Assembly (NCBI GenBank): GCA_963965975.1
Contig: OZ014418.1
Location: forward strand, 7,047,275 to 7,111,274
From: Xestospongia bergquistia
Taxonomy: Eukaryota; Porifera; Demospongiae; Haplosclerida; Petrosiidae
Reading direction: 5' to 3'
DNA: 64,000 bases
The notes under the pieces: model-generated
What the model saw: the letters and a program-made list of their open reading frames with translations, nothing else
Told to the model about the DNA's origin: nothing
The model's database searches: none
Shown: in pieces, positions 28,587 through 42,300 of the stretch
Layout of the letters: each line of letters starts with the position of its first letter
Position numbering within the stretch: the first letter of the stretch is position 1
Made by a program: the position numbers and the translations under genes

Positions 28587-28996
28587 TTTAATTTTGTGAT
28601 CAGCACGAGTTTGCGCATGCGTATTACGACTTGCAAGGAAATACGCAGTAACGCCTTGGAGACAGGAACTCAGCCCATTTTCACAATTAGCTGACTAAAG
28701 GGGAGAAAGCTGATCTAGTTTTGACCTCTGCAGTGTCCACTCGATTGCCCTCATTAGGTAATATTTCGCCATCTCCTCTTATCTATAAATCACTCCAGTG
28801 TAAAGTGAGTACTTTAAATACAGTAATATACCGAATATTATTACGAAGACTAGTAATAGTTTTGTACCAAAAGAATGGCAATGTCGGACTTACTGTCGGG
28901 TCGACATGATTTAGTGTACGTCTAAACAGACTAGAAACTATTGTTTTAGTTGTATTCAATAATTAATATTTAATAACTTGTTTTGTCTTTTACAGA
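28587..28996. promoter_or_regulatory. Divergent promoter region of NXF1 (-) and LC3 (+)
   Basis: 410 bp separate the two start codons. The first 100 bp next to NXF1 are visibly more GC-rich and contain several CpGs (for example TGCGCATGCG near 28611-28620), unlike the surrounding AT-rich DNA. No TATA box was noticed. A short open stretch starting at 28876 is discussed under rejected items. Confidence 0.5.
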
Positions 28997-30963
<1,967 letters not shown>

Positions 30964-31377
30964 CCCCATCCACTCACTACGCCCCCATTTTATGTGTGAA
31001 TACATGTTAGAATCGCACATTTATGTTAACTGTGCATATTAAAACATGTCCATTTACATTGTAAGTATACCAATATACAAATGTTATATATTTTTGTGTA
31101 TCAGTCTAAAGTCTTTTCTTGTCTTTTAATATTCAATTTATTTTTGTTTCTTTATTTTTCTTGTTCATCACATCACATCACATCACATTAATTGTTCTTT
31201 TAGTTATCTGATTGAATTTATTTGCTATTTTCATTTAAAAAAATATTTGAATATATAAAATACTATAAAAATCACATAATAATAATAATAACAATAAATA
31301 ATAATACATGTAATAATAATAACTTTCTAGTGGTTTAAATTAATGCAGAGTCAGCTGTACTTGTAAAGGCTTTTTCG

Positions 31378-32937
31378 CTAAAACTTTGATTTCACATGCA
31401 TTGGTATCCTAGAAACTACTTCATCATGCCCACGCATAGTAACGAGTATACCACTGCTGTTATTAATATTGTTTAGCTCTCCATCATAAATCAAATTATG
31501 ACCAAGTGTATTCGTTAATTTACCACCTGCAGCTAATAAAAGGGCCTCACCAGCACAAGTGTCCCATTTCTTGGTACCCCAACTAGGATACATATATATA
31601 TCAGCTTTACCTTCAAGTACCATTAAGATCTTGTTACCAGAACCTCCTGCTTGTAAGATCTGAGAAGGAGAGATTCTACATCAACTATTTTACAGTACCT
31701 ACTTCTGATGGATTAAGTGCATGTACTGCGTCTTGAATTGTCTGGTTCATACGTGATCGAGTGACAACTATTTTTATTCCTTCCTTTAGTTTCTCCTCTG
31801 TCGCTCCAGCTTGAACACAGGAGATCCCTCTCACACCTAATCCAACCATACCCCAAGCTGTACGCCCACTCATACCATAGAAGGGTTGATGAATAACTCC
31901 ACTCACTGGTTTTCCTTTAAATGACACACCTATTAGTACAGTCACATGTTCTGGATAACCTTTTAGCATTAAGTCATAATGACATCGTTAACCACACCCA
32001 TTAATTACCTTCAGTGAATTCCTTGGTACCATCTAATGGATCTACCCAAACAATGACCTGATAGTGTGGAGATTGAAAACCTAATAATGTTACATAGCCT
32101 CATTCCCATACTGAGCATGGACCTGAGAACTTGGGTATCAATCTTTATAAGTTATAGTATAATTATAGACTTATTCTTTTCTATTTCATGTTATTGTGCA
32201 TGAGTGTTTGGGTTTGAGACCATCAACAATACTTACATCTTTAGTTTGTACATGTTCCAGTTCTCGTGGACATTGTTCTTTAAAAATGTCAGCACACTCT
32301 TCCTCATAAGATAATAGTTTGTAATCCTCATCTTGAATAACAATATCCTATACCAAAATACTAGTACATTATTTAGCAGGTTACCAATATATCCTAATAT
32401 ATGAAGAGATCCTAGCTATGACACACTGTTATATTAATTGATTGTAAAGTTCATGATTAGTTAGTTTTAACTAATTGTAGTTGTTCAAAATGGCTAAACT
32501 AAATTTCTTTTACTTTTAGGTTTAGTTAACAAAAACAACTCTAGTACTATCTTGTACAAATAAGGTTGCTTCTTGGTATAACTGGTATGATGACATAACC
32601 TGTACTATGATTACTACACCCAATATATGTATATCACATTGTGATGTGTACATATATTTTATGTACCTCTTCACCAATTAAGTTGATTCCTGGGAAGCGT
32701 TGTTGTAGAGTGGCAAAAATGCATCGTTGTGCTCTTCTATCAGCTTCTGTTTGTGGGTCATTACCTCCACCCTAAAGTGGTAGAAAAGGGCATTATTTAG
32801 AAGATTGTTGATGATTTATTTACTTTATCAATAATTCCAAGTTGACCACTTTTTAAAACATCTCTAATAATGGCGCCAGATCTATTAGCAGCACAAATTG
32901 AAGCAGATAGCAGTCTCAACATAAATGGGGAGGACAT
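31378..32937 (-). CDS. BPNT1: BPNT1, 3'(2'),5'-bisphosphate nucleotidase
   Basis: Starts MSSPFMLRLLSAS at 32937 and stops TAG at 31378-31380, with several short introns. The family motifs are clear: a QTEADRRAQ-type helix near 32750, INLIGEE near 32680, the metal-binding DPLDGTKEFTE at about 32010-32050, VTVLIGVSFKGKPVSGVIHQP near 31900, and KKWDTCAGEALLLAAGG near 31550. These are the inositol-monophosphatase-superfamily Mg2+ sites. The enzyme removes the 3'-phosphate of PAP (to AMP) and PAPS, relieving product inhibition of sulfotransferases, and is Li+-sensitive in other species. It is head-to-head with CEBPZ. Confidence 0.93.
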
Positions 32938-33001
32938 TCTTAATTAATATTCATAAAGTACCACGCCCATACAAAGCTAAACCACGTGGAGTTGAATGAC
33001 A
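32938..33001. promoter_or_regulatory. 64-bp bidirectional promoter between BPNT1 and CEBPZ start codons
   Basis: Only 64 bp lie between the ATG of BPNT1 (minus, 32937) and that of CEBPZ (plus, 33002). The stretch includes CACGCCC and CCACGTGG (an E-box-like palindrome at 32982-32989) and no TATA box. Both 5' UTRs must be very short, or they overlap. Confidence 0.6.
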
Positions 33002-36000
33002 ATGGAAGATGAACCTACACTCCAAAATGTTTTAGATTTGGGTGGCACTGAAGTAAGAACAGCTGTATTAAACTTTTAATTATCTTTCTTTTCTCTAAAG
33101 GAAGATTTTGCATTGCTACAAGAAGAGGATGGAGGCAGTGAAGTTGAAAATATTTCACAAAATGAAGTGAGCTTTACCTGACATTATCATGTGTTCCTTT
33201 GTATTAGTGTAAAAGAACTGACATATGCTTTAAGTGTTAAGTGTACTCACTTATATCTCATTGACTGTTTGTATACTTGTTGCTATGACAACATATAGTA
33301 ACTATATGGTTGAACAGAAAAAGAACTGACATATGCTTTAAGTGTTATGTGTACTCACTTATATCTCATTGACTGTTTGTATACTTGTTGCTATGACAAC
33401 ATATAGTAACTATATGGTTGTTCAGAAATAATTGTTCATTCATAAATGATGTAATATAACAATGAATTGAGAATATTTGTCCATATATGGTAGTTTCATT
33501 GTCTATTATAACAATGTAGTTGAATGAATTATATCTCTTCACACATAGATTAGTAACTTTATTAGTAAAATTGGTCTAATACCAGGACAATGGATGGATG
33601 ATTTTAAAGAGGATGAAAGTGAGGAGGATAATAACAGAGAAGATAAAAATAAGATAAAAGATAAGGATCAATTAAAGACGAAAAAAAGAGTTGATGTGAA
33701 GAATGATGAAGATGACAAAATCCAACAAGGTATCAAAAGAGATGAGACAGAGAATGTAGCAATAATGAAGTTAACAAGTACAAAGAAACAAGCTAATGAG
33801 AAATTAAAACTCCACCCACAATTAAAACTCCGCCCACAACAACAACAAGTACCTTCTCATGAAACGTCTTCATTAACAACAACGAAGAAAAAGAAAAAAT
33901 CACAAAATTTATCTGAAACCACACCCATTCAAACAACTCAATTGGATTTATCACCTGATCAGTCATTGCCCACTCAATTTAATTCGTTATTAGATCCTTT
34001 ATCTTTAAACAAAATTCTACCAGCTTCTGATACAGAAGACTTGACGAAATTGTCCTCGATGGGTGTGGTTGAACTAGTTGCTGCTACTCAAGACTTGGAA
34101 GAGAAATTATTACAATTGTCAGCAACAGAACACACAAAAATATACATACCTCTGGACAATGGTGTACCATGGTTTGAAGATGTAAGAGAAATGGATTGAA
34201 TAGATAGTGTTATAAATGAAGGAATGATATATTGATTTCTTTATTGTCTATTGTCTAGTCTAATTCAGAGATTGGTACAATGTTAGTATCTCAAGAAGTG
34301 CAAAATCATTTGCATACTTTGGCAGGACAGGTCATGACAAGTGAAGTTAAACTTTATCAGAAAAGTAAGTCATTAATTTATGCATTAAATATTTGTATTA
34401 TGATGTGTGTCTCAGTGTATTAATTTTTGTTGCTTCATTTTAAAATAGCAAGAGAGAAAAGAAAAGGTCAGCATGATGTTCAGTGGTTGAAAACTATCCT
34501 TACTTCTGGAACACTCAGTGATAAAATGGCTGCCATGACACTAATTGTTCAGGTATGATGTGGTCGTACTGACCATTTTTGTAAAACTGATTTGCTAATT
34601 AACTTACTTAAATGACTGGTTTTCTAAACTTGTTTTTCAGGTTTGTATTTAGAGTTAACCTCTCTAGATTAGTACATGCATATTGTTATCATACACATAC
34701 TTACTGATATTTCCTGATATTTCCTGATATTTTCTGGTATTTGATATGCAGGAATCTCCAGTTCACAGTTTATCAACAATTGAAAATTTTATTTCAATGA
34801 GCAGTAAAAGAAGCAAGAGAGAAAGTATCTTAGCCATTGGTAAGAGTTAACTATCTTAGCAGATTTTTATTGTAGTCTTTTCTTTTGTCAGACACTTTCA
34901 AAGGACTTGTTATATCTGATATTCTTCCTGAGAATAGGAAACTAAAGTATTTAAAACAGCGTCCGTTAGAGAAACTCTTAATAATGAGGGGGCAGGGTGA
35001 AATGTCATGTGATCAGCACAAATTGTTACTATGGTACTTTGAGGATCGTCTGAAAGATAAGTATTTTCGCTATGTGACATTGTTAAAGGTATAGTTGAGG
35101 AGACTGTTGTAATAATGATATGATAAGTATCATAGGAACTTCTTCATGATCCTGTATCGGAGATTAGAGAGAAGATAACAGGTACTATCACACACACACA
35201 ATCAAAAACTCAATTATTTTTATTGCAGGAGTTGTGTTTGATCTTTTATATAACAGACCAGAACAAGAACAGGTACATAATTTTCCTCCATGTGTGTGTA
35301 TGTGTGCATACCTCCTCTATCTCTCTCTCTCTTTCTCTCCAGTTATTACTAAAGCTAATAGTTAACAAACTTGGTGATCCTAATCGTAGGATTGCTTCCA
35401 AATCTATTCTCCTTCTCCTCAAATTGTGTATGTTTTCTAAACATTGTACTACTTCATTTTATAATATAATATGTGACAATATAGTAAACCATCATGTCAA
35501 TATGAAGCTAGTGGTTGTGAGAGAAATAGAAAAATTACTACATCGTCCTAATGTTCAGCCTAAAACACAGTGAGTTAATGTTGGTATTTAATTACATGCT
35601 GATATATTAATCACTCTCTCTCACACACACTCACTCATTAGATACTACACTATCTGTTTTCTCAACCAAATTGTCATTGGTCCTTCTGATCAACTTCTTC
35701 CTCAAAAACTTATCGGTATTTATTTTTCTTTTTTCAAAGTAACCAACTCATTAAATCATTAACAATATAATTATTATATTATAGACTTATATTGATAAAA
35801 GTGAATTTGACTCAAAAATACTCAGTGCACTCCTGACAGGAGTCAACAGGGCTCTACCATATCTGAAAGGTACATCAGATATTTCATACTATTTAAAACA
35901 TGGAGAGCGTCTCAGGCTATCACAATTTCTATTAGATTGTAGTTAATTGAATAGTTTTATTGTCTATTATTATTAACCCTTTATTCTCTTAGTTGATGTT

Positions 36001-39000
36001 CCCTCGTTAGAAGACCATTTGAATTCCCTCTTCAAAATTGTACATGTTGGTCCATTAGCTACAAGTGTTCAATCTTTAGCTCTCCTCTATCAAGTAATGG
36101 AAAAGAGACAGGCAGTATCATCTCGCTATTATAGAGCATTGTATCAAAAGTTAATGGATACACAGCTAAGATTGAGAACAGGACAACAGGTGGGTGTGGT
36201 AATGGGTGGGGTTTTTGATGTTTTATTTTGTTGTAGGCAATGTTTCTCAATCTGTTATACAAATCATTGAAGAGTGATCCCGAATTAAATCGTAACAAGG
36301 TCTTATTGTAACTCATCATTTTAAACTTTCTATTGTGTGTATACTATATAGGCATTTCTCAAACGTATTCTGCAGTCATGTGACTATCACATGCCTCATT
36401 TTGTGTGTGGGTGTCTACTAATCATATCTGAGGTAAACGTACATGTACATATATAGATATTTACGCTTAATATGTATTTTTGTTAAGGTATTGAAGACAA
36501 AACCAGCATTGTGGGCATATATCCTTCAACCAGAAATTGGCAATGAAGAAGAAATATTTCATGATGTTGATGAAACAGAGGAAGAAGAAGAAGCCATTAC
36601 AATGGAGGAGACAACAGCAATAGAGGACATTGTAGAAGGATATCGGATGAAACATCGAGAACCTCTTTATTGTAGAGCGGAAATTTCTTGTCTTTGGGAA
36701 CTAGCGAGGGTATGAAACTTACATTTACATTTTTTACATGGCATTTCTGGCTCCTCCCATTAGCTGACTCATCACTTTCATCCATCTGTTCAAGTATTTG
36801 CAAACAAGATTGCATCGGTAGGTCTTGACGTGATATAAGTCACACCTACTGACCACATCCATAGGGAAATCCTATAACTTATGATGGTGATCCCCTTAAT
36901 GATTTCACAGCAATACAATTTCTAGATCATTTTGTTCACAAGAACCCTAAACAAAAAGTATCAGATCATGGTGGCTCTGTGATGCAGGTTTGTATATGTA
37001 TATATGTGTTATATATATATCCATTTTATTATAGTATGTATCCATTTTATTATAGTATGTGTCCATTTCATTATAGTATGCATCCATTTTATTATAGTAT
37101 GTGTCCATTTCATTATAGTATGTGTCCATTTTATTATAGTATGTGTCCATTTTTATTTGTCCATTAGCCCATTGGGAACCTCCTAAAGACTGAAGTTTAT
37201 ACTTTACCAAGTAAGGATAACATTTTATATTGTAACCATAGTTGCTATGGAAACAGGGTCAATGTCTGATCTTGCAACAATGGATGAAGAAAAAGTTCGG
37301 AAAGATTTATTGTTTATTCACAAGTGAGTGTGTTTGAAGACATTTTTACATTATAATATGTGTGTACATCTTATCTCTCTCTTTTTCAGATTTATGAAAA
37401 GAGACTTTGAAATGAATCGATTGAAATATGATGAAACTATTAAAAAGAAAAGACGACGAAAGAAAGTTACCTCATTGTCAGACGAGGAGGAGGAGGAGAA
37501 AAAGGAGACAAGTGATAATGACAACAATAATGAAGACAATCCTGACTTTGCTGGGTAAAGGGGACATGTCCATATATAATATATTGTATGGAGTATGTCT
37601 AATTGTTATTGTTGTTTTATTTGTGTAGTGAGTTTACTAAGCAGGTTAAAATCAAACAAGAACAAAAGATAAAGGAGAAAAGAAAGAAAAAGAGTGCAAG
37701 AGACAGTGTTGACAATGATGAAGGTAAAATCCGAAACTTTAATTTTTAGTGTTTCCTCTCAGCAGTCAACTCACATTTGTATATCTGTCTGTCTGTCCGT
37801 TGTCTGTCTGTCTGTCTATCTGTCTGTCCGTTACTATATTGTATTTTACAATATATCATTCTTTAGATTTTAGTTACAGTGACATGAGTAGTTCAGACTT
37901 TGAGGAAGATCATGATATATCAGTTGATAATAGCAGTGAAGATGATGATAATAAAGTTGAACACTTTACAACGAAAGAAGATGTTGAGGAAGCACACTTG
38001 GAGAAAATGTTGCTAGAAAATCTTTCCTCATCATCAGAGGATGAAACAGAGACCAGTATTAGTCGTAAACGAGGGAGAGAGAACGAGTTTGATAGTGATA
38101 GGAAAAAGAAAAAGTAAAGTCATAATTGATAATAAAATTGAAGTGGTTATCTTTTGTATTTTAGAATGGATCACTCTTCTGTGTTTGCCTCAGCTGATGA
38201 GGTATTTTTCTGTGTTTATTGTATCATCTACCTCTCTCTTTCTCTTTCTTTCTCTCTCACTCTCTCTCTCTCACACACACACACAGTTTGCTTATCTTCT
38301 TGAAGAGTCTGAAGAAAAGCCTACCACATTTTTGAAAAAGAAAAAAACTGGAGCAAAAGAACAAGGATGGGAGGAGAAAAGAGCATCTGGTTATCATGGC
38401 TGGAGCCAAATAAAAAGAGACTTCCGAGGAAAATCATACAGAAGAGGAACATCGAGAGGTGGATTTAGAGGAAGGGTCAAAGGACTGACTGGAGAAAAAA
38501 TTCAGGGAAGTGGTGGAGGAGGATTTAGAGGGGGATCTCGTGAACGTGGTGGGGGAGGATTTAGAGGAGGAAGTCGTGAACGTGGTGGAGAAGGATTTAG
38601 AGGAGCAAGTCGTGAACATGGTAGGGGAGGATTTAGAGGAGCAAGTCGTGGACGTGGTGGAGGAGGATTTAGAGGAGGAAGTTGTGAACGTGGTAGGGGA
38701 GGATTTAGAGGAGCAAGTCATGGACGTGGTGGAGAAGGATTTAGAGGAGCAAGTCGTGAACATGGTAGGGGAGGATTTAGAGGAGCAAGTCGTGGACGTG
38801 GTGGAGGAGGATTTAGAGGAGCAAGTCGTGGACGTGGTGGAGGAGGATTTAGAGGAGCAAGTCGTGGACGTGGTGGAGGAGGATTTAGAGGAGGAAGTCG
38901 TGGACGTGGTGGAGGAGGATTTAGAGGAGCAAGTCGTGGACGTGGTGGAGGAGGATTTAGAGGAGGAAGTCGTGGACATGGTGGAGGAGGATTTAGAGGA

Positions 39001-39207
39001 GGAAGTCGTGGACGTGGTGGAATAGGATTTAGAGGAGGAACTCATGGCTCTGACAATAAAGGACCCAGAGGGCATAGTCATAGATTTAGAGGGGGATCTC
39101 GTGGACCTGGAGAAAAAAGAGGATTTAGAGGACGTGGTGAAAGTGGATTTAGTAGGGGATCTCATGGTGGTTTTAAAAGAGGATTAAGAGGACGTGGAAG
39201 AGTTTAA
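33002..39207 (+). CDS. CEBPZ: CEBPZ / Noc1 (Mak21) ribosome biogenesis factor with a C-terminal RG-rich tail
   Basis: The first exons are 33002-33052, 33101-33166 and 33549-34181; about 15 more follow. Family landmarks are the acidic/Lys-rich N-terminus, NGVPWFED (about 34160), VKLYQKTREKRKGQHDVQW (34340-34480), ISDILPENRKLKYLKQRP (34910-34970), HEAT-like helices and the CBF domain (35100-36800), HPSVQVFANKI (about 36790) and ASADEFAYLLEE (38180-38305). In yeast, Noc1 pairs with Noc2 in pre-60S assembly and export from the nucleolus. Unusually, the last exon (38287-39207) continues into about 15 repeats of a 12-residue GGFRGASRGRG-type unit. The frame across the last introns is continuous, so the tail belongs to this gene. 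It converges with the next gene, 145 bp away. Confidence 0.9.
33211..33422. repeat. Tandem duplication of a 108-bp intronic segment in CEBPZ
   Basis: The segment starting AAAAGAACTGACATATGC at 33211 is repeated from 33319 with almost no differences. Confidence 0.85.
37021..37155. repeat. 21-bp tandem repeat (about 7 copies) in a CEBPZ intron
   Basis: The unit is TCCATTT(T/C)ATTATAGTATG(T/C), beginning at 37021 and then every 21 bp. The intron runs from 36989 to 37167. Each unit holds an ATTATAG acceptor-like and a GTATGT donor-like string just before the true acceptor CCATTAG at 37161-37167. Confidence 0.85.
38515..39060. repeat. 36-bp coding minisatellite in the last CEBPZ exon
   Basis: About 15 copies of a 36-bp unit (GGAGGATTTAGAGGAG followed by a variable part) encode G-G-F-R-G-(A/G)-S-R-(G/E)-(R/H)-G. 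Internal units are near-identical, which suggests recent expansion. Length differences are always multiples of 3. Confidence 0.92.
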
Positions 39208-39352
39208 ACAATTATTATTTTAATGTAAAATTAATTTAATATTTTATTTTAGAATTAAATATGTACATGTTGTTACATTAGATAAGTAAAGTCTTTGTCA
39301 GGTAATGGTATTATAGATCAAGTCTTTGTCAGGTAATGGTATAGATCAAGGT

Positions 39353-42300
39353 TTAGTCAGGTAATGGTACAGAGATAGATGAAAATGAACTACAAGATGG
39401 TTCAGTTCCTTGACTGCTTTCTTCAATGACCTTTACTGGGCCCTGCATAAGGGATTGAGCTGTTTTGCCTGGAGAAGAGTCATTAGGTGGTGCATGAGCA
39501 ATAGTGATTGTATATGGGTGTGGTTTTATCTGTTGAGGTGATTGAAGGGGTGTCTCCGATATAGTAAGCTTGGGAGAAGAAGAGGAGGATGTTACTTGGT
39601 TGTCTTGAGAAATGCTATGAACAACTTGGACTCTGATTGTTTCATTTATTACAGGTGATGCAATTTGGGTGTGGCTTAGTTGGGGAACCCCCTTACCACG
39701 AGAGATATTGATGACATCAATACCATCTCTTAGTTCATTTTCAGTAGAGATTGAACGTGGAGTCGTATCCTTGACAACTATATCTCTTTTATTTCTTGAT
39801 TTTCTGTACATTTTCAATTCTAAAGGTACTTCACCATCAGATAATGGGTTCTCAGTTCTCCTTGACCCTTTAATTAAAGGTCGTCTAACTTCTCCAGGGG
39901 AAAGTGATCTATGTTCTATAGTATGAAACTTATTATCGTCATCTAATTCAGTTAGTGAAGGTATTCCAGCTAATGTATTATCAGTGTCTTCATCTTCGTT
40001 GTTGTGTTTAGTAGTAGAGGTATCACTTTCTGGTGTAGATGTGGTTAGTTTGAATAGATATTTATCAAAAACACCACCCCCATCATTAGGAACTCGTTTG
40101 CTTTGTTTTATTCTAGCTTCACCTAAACTGTGTCCCTGAAAAGATGGATGGATGGATAGATAGATAAACAGATGTATAGAAGGATAGACAAATCTTACCT
40201 GACTCCATGATTTCTCAGAGCTATCAGAAGACATGTCTTTAAGGTCAAAGTTAGTCATCATTGGGACTTGAACGGTTGCTATGACAACATGAAGTGTACA
40301 ATCTTTAACCATTACAATATACCTTTACTAACTACATCTTGTTTTGTTTGGAGTAAAATATTCCAATGTACATCTCCTGGTGACATGGGGACCTCCCCTT
40401 CACTACTTGATATATCACCACGTTGCTTAACTAGTCGTTGTAATCTTAGGTTGAAGTAAATACAATGCTACTACATAATAGTCAATACTTGTTGTCATGG
40501 AGACATTGTCCTAGGGACAATTCTTCATCAGTTGTAGTTGATTCACTAATGGATAGTGCTACTGGAAGATGAGTGGTACTTGTAGAGTGGGTGGAGTCAG
40601 AGGTGGAGCTTTCTAAAGGACTGACATTACGTGTAAAATATGTAATGTTATTGTTTAGCATACGCTTTTTTAAGTTGAATGGATGGTTCTTTATGTGATG
40701 TGATGTCAGGTGTTGACACTACCGCACTATGAGAGGGTGTGGCAATGGGTGTGGTTATAGTATCATCAAGTTCGGTTGTGTCTTTGCATGAAGATATCAA
40801 TGGATGAGGGGAAGTGTTGTCAGTTAAAATTGAAGAGCTAGGCTAATAAAATAAAGATAAAATATATGTTTAATACGTCCATCTATTGTCCATCTATAAA
40901 TCCATTTGCCATCCATCCATCCATTCATCTACCTATAGCATAACCAACAATAAAACAATATGTTTCTAACAATGAAATATTCCCAATTTATAACTTATCA
41001 AAGACAAATATGAGATAATATTGTTATGTTTACTAATTATAAACCAAAAAGGTTGCAGACAAAATAGTATTGTTTACAACTGTTAAATGAACCACGTCAC
41101 TTTTAACATGTCATATTATAACAAGGAAATACCATCTTTTACCTCATATTTCTATTGACGTTAATCAGTTACTCAACAATTACTTTAGGTGTTATTGTGG
41201 TATAGGTATGTGTACAATGTTTACATCGACCACATCCTTTTTGTAAAATTACATTAATTGATTTGACAACTAAAAGTTGATATAAGAACTTTCAATATTT
41301 GATAATATACTATAACCTCTTGAAATGAATATCTTACCACAGCAATGTCTGTCAGGTAAACTTTAGACATAATACCATTAGTAAACTCTAAACTAGTGAA
41401 CATACTGACCTAAGATAGCTACCATTAGTAAGCTCTAGACTAGTAAACATCAGTATTTACCACAGTGACCTAGGATAGCTACCATTAGTAAGCTCTAGAC
41501 TAGTAAACATCAGTACTTACCACCGTGAGCTAGGATAGCTACCATTAGTATACTTACTTCAGGTGTACTAATATTATCATCTTTATCAGTGATATTCTCC
41601 AAAATATTTGACAAAGAAGAAACAGGTGTAATCAAAACAGGTTCTGTGGGTGGAGCTTGTTCCATAGGTACTGGGGACTGAGGTGGAGTAGGGTGAGGAG
41701 TTGAGAGGGGTGTGGTTGATGAAACATCAGTTTCAAATGAGGAAAAGTCATAATGACCCTCATCTTCACCATCATATTCCTTTTTGAATTCACTTTTCTC
41801 TTCTTTTTGTAGTAGTAATGTTAGTGTTTCTTGTAGTAAAATATTTCTGACTAATTCTGTTACTGTGACATCCTCAGTATCTGTGGTGTTACAGGAGGAA
41901 GATGCTGTTGGAGATGTAGTGATCGGGTTGTCGTTATTGTCAAGGCTGGCAATCAGATGTGTCATTAGTTCTTGTTGAACCCTGAATGGATGAATGGATA
42001 GAGTAAATGGATGAATGGATAAAGTAAATGGATGAATGGATAGAGTAAATGGATGAATAGAAGGACAGATAGATGCATGATGGACAGATAGATGCATGAT
42101 GGATAGATAGGTGCATGATGGACAGATAGATGGCTACCATTTTTGTGCTTGCTCTTGATATCTTTGTTGGACTCTATTTTCCATTTCAAATGATGAGACA
42201 GGTTTATTCTCATAAGGAGTAAAACAAGATGGTTGCAACAAGGACGTGGGAACAGATTCCTCTTGTGGAGGAGGAGAGGGTTGCCCTTTTAACATAATGC

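Noticed and set aside
28876-28920. ATG-containing stretch upstream of LC3 as an extra N-terminal exon
   Set aside because: Its frame does not join to the LC3 frame through the TTTACAG acceptor at 28989-28995. More likely 5' UTR.
36947-37210. Minus-strand frame with repeated MDTYYN units
   Set aside because: Antisense of the 21-bp intronic satellite, with no start context or exon partners.
38434-39165. Minus-strand 243-residue Ser/Thr-rich open frame
   Set aside because: It is the antisense shadow of the 36-bp RG repeat in CEBPZ. Its periodicity is entirely explained by the coding repeat.
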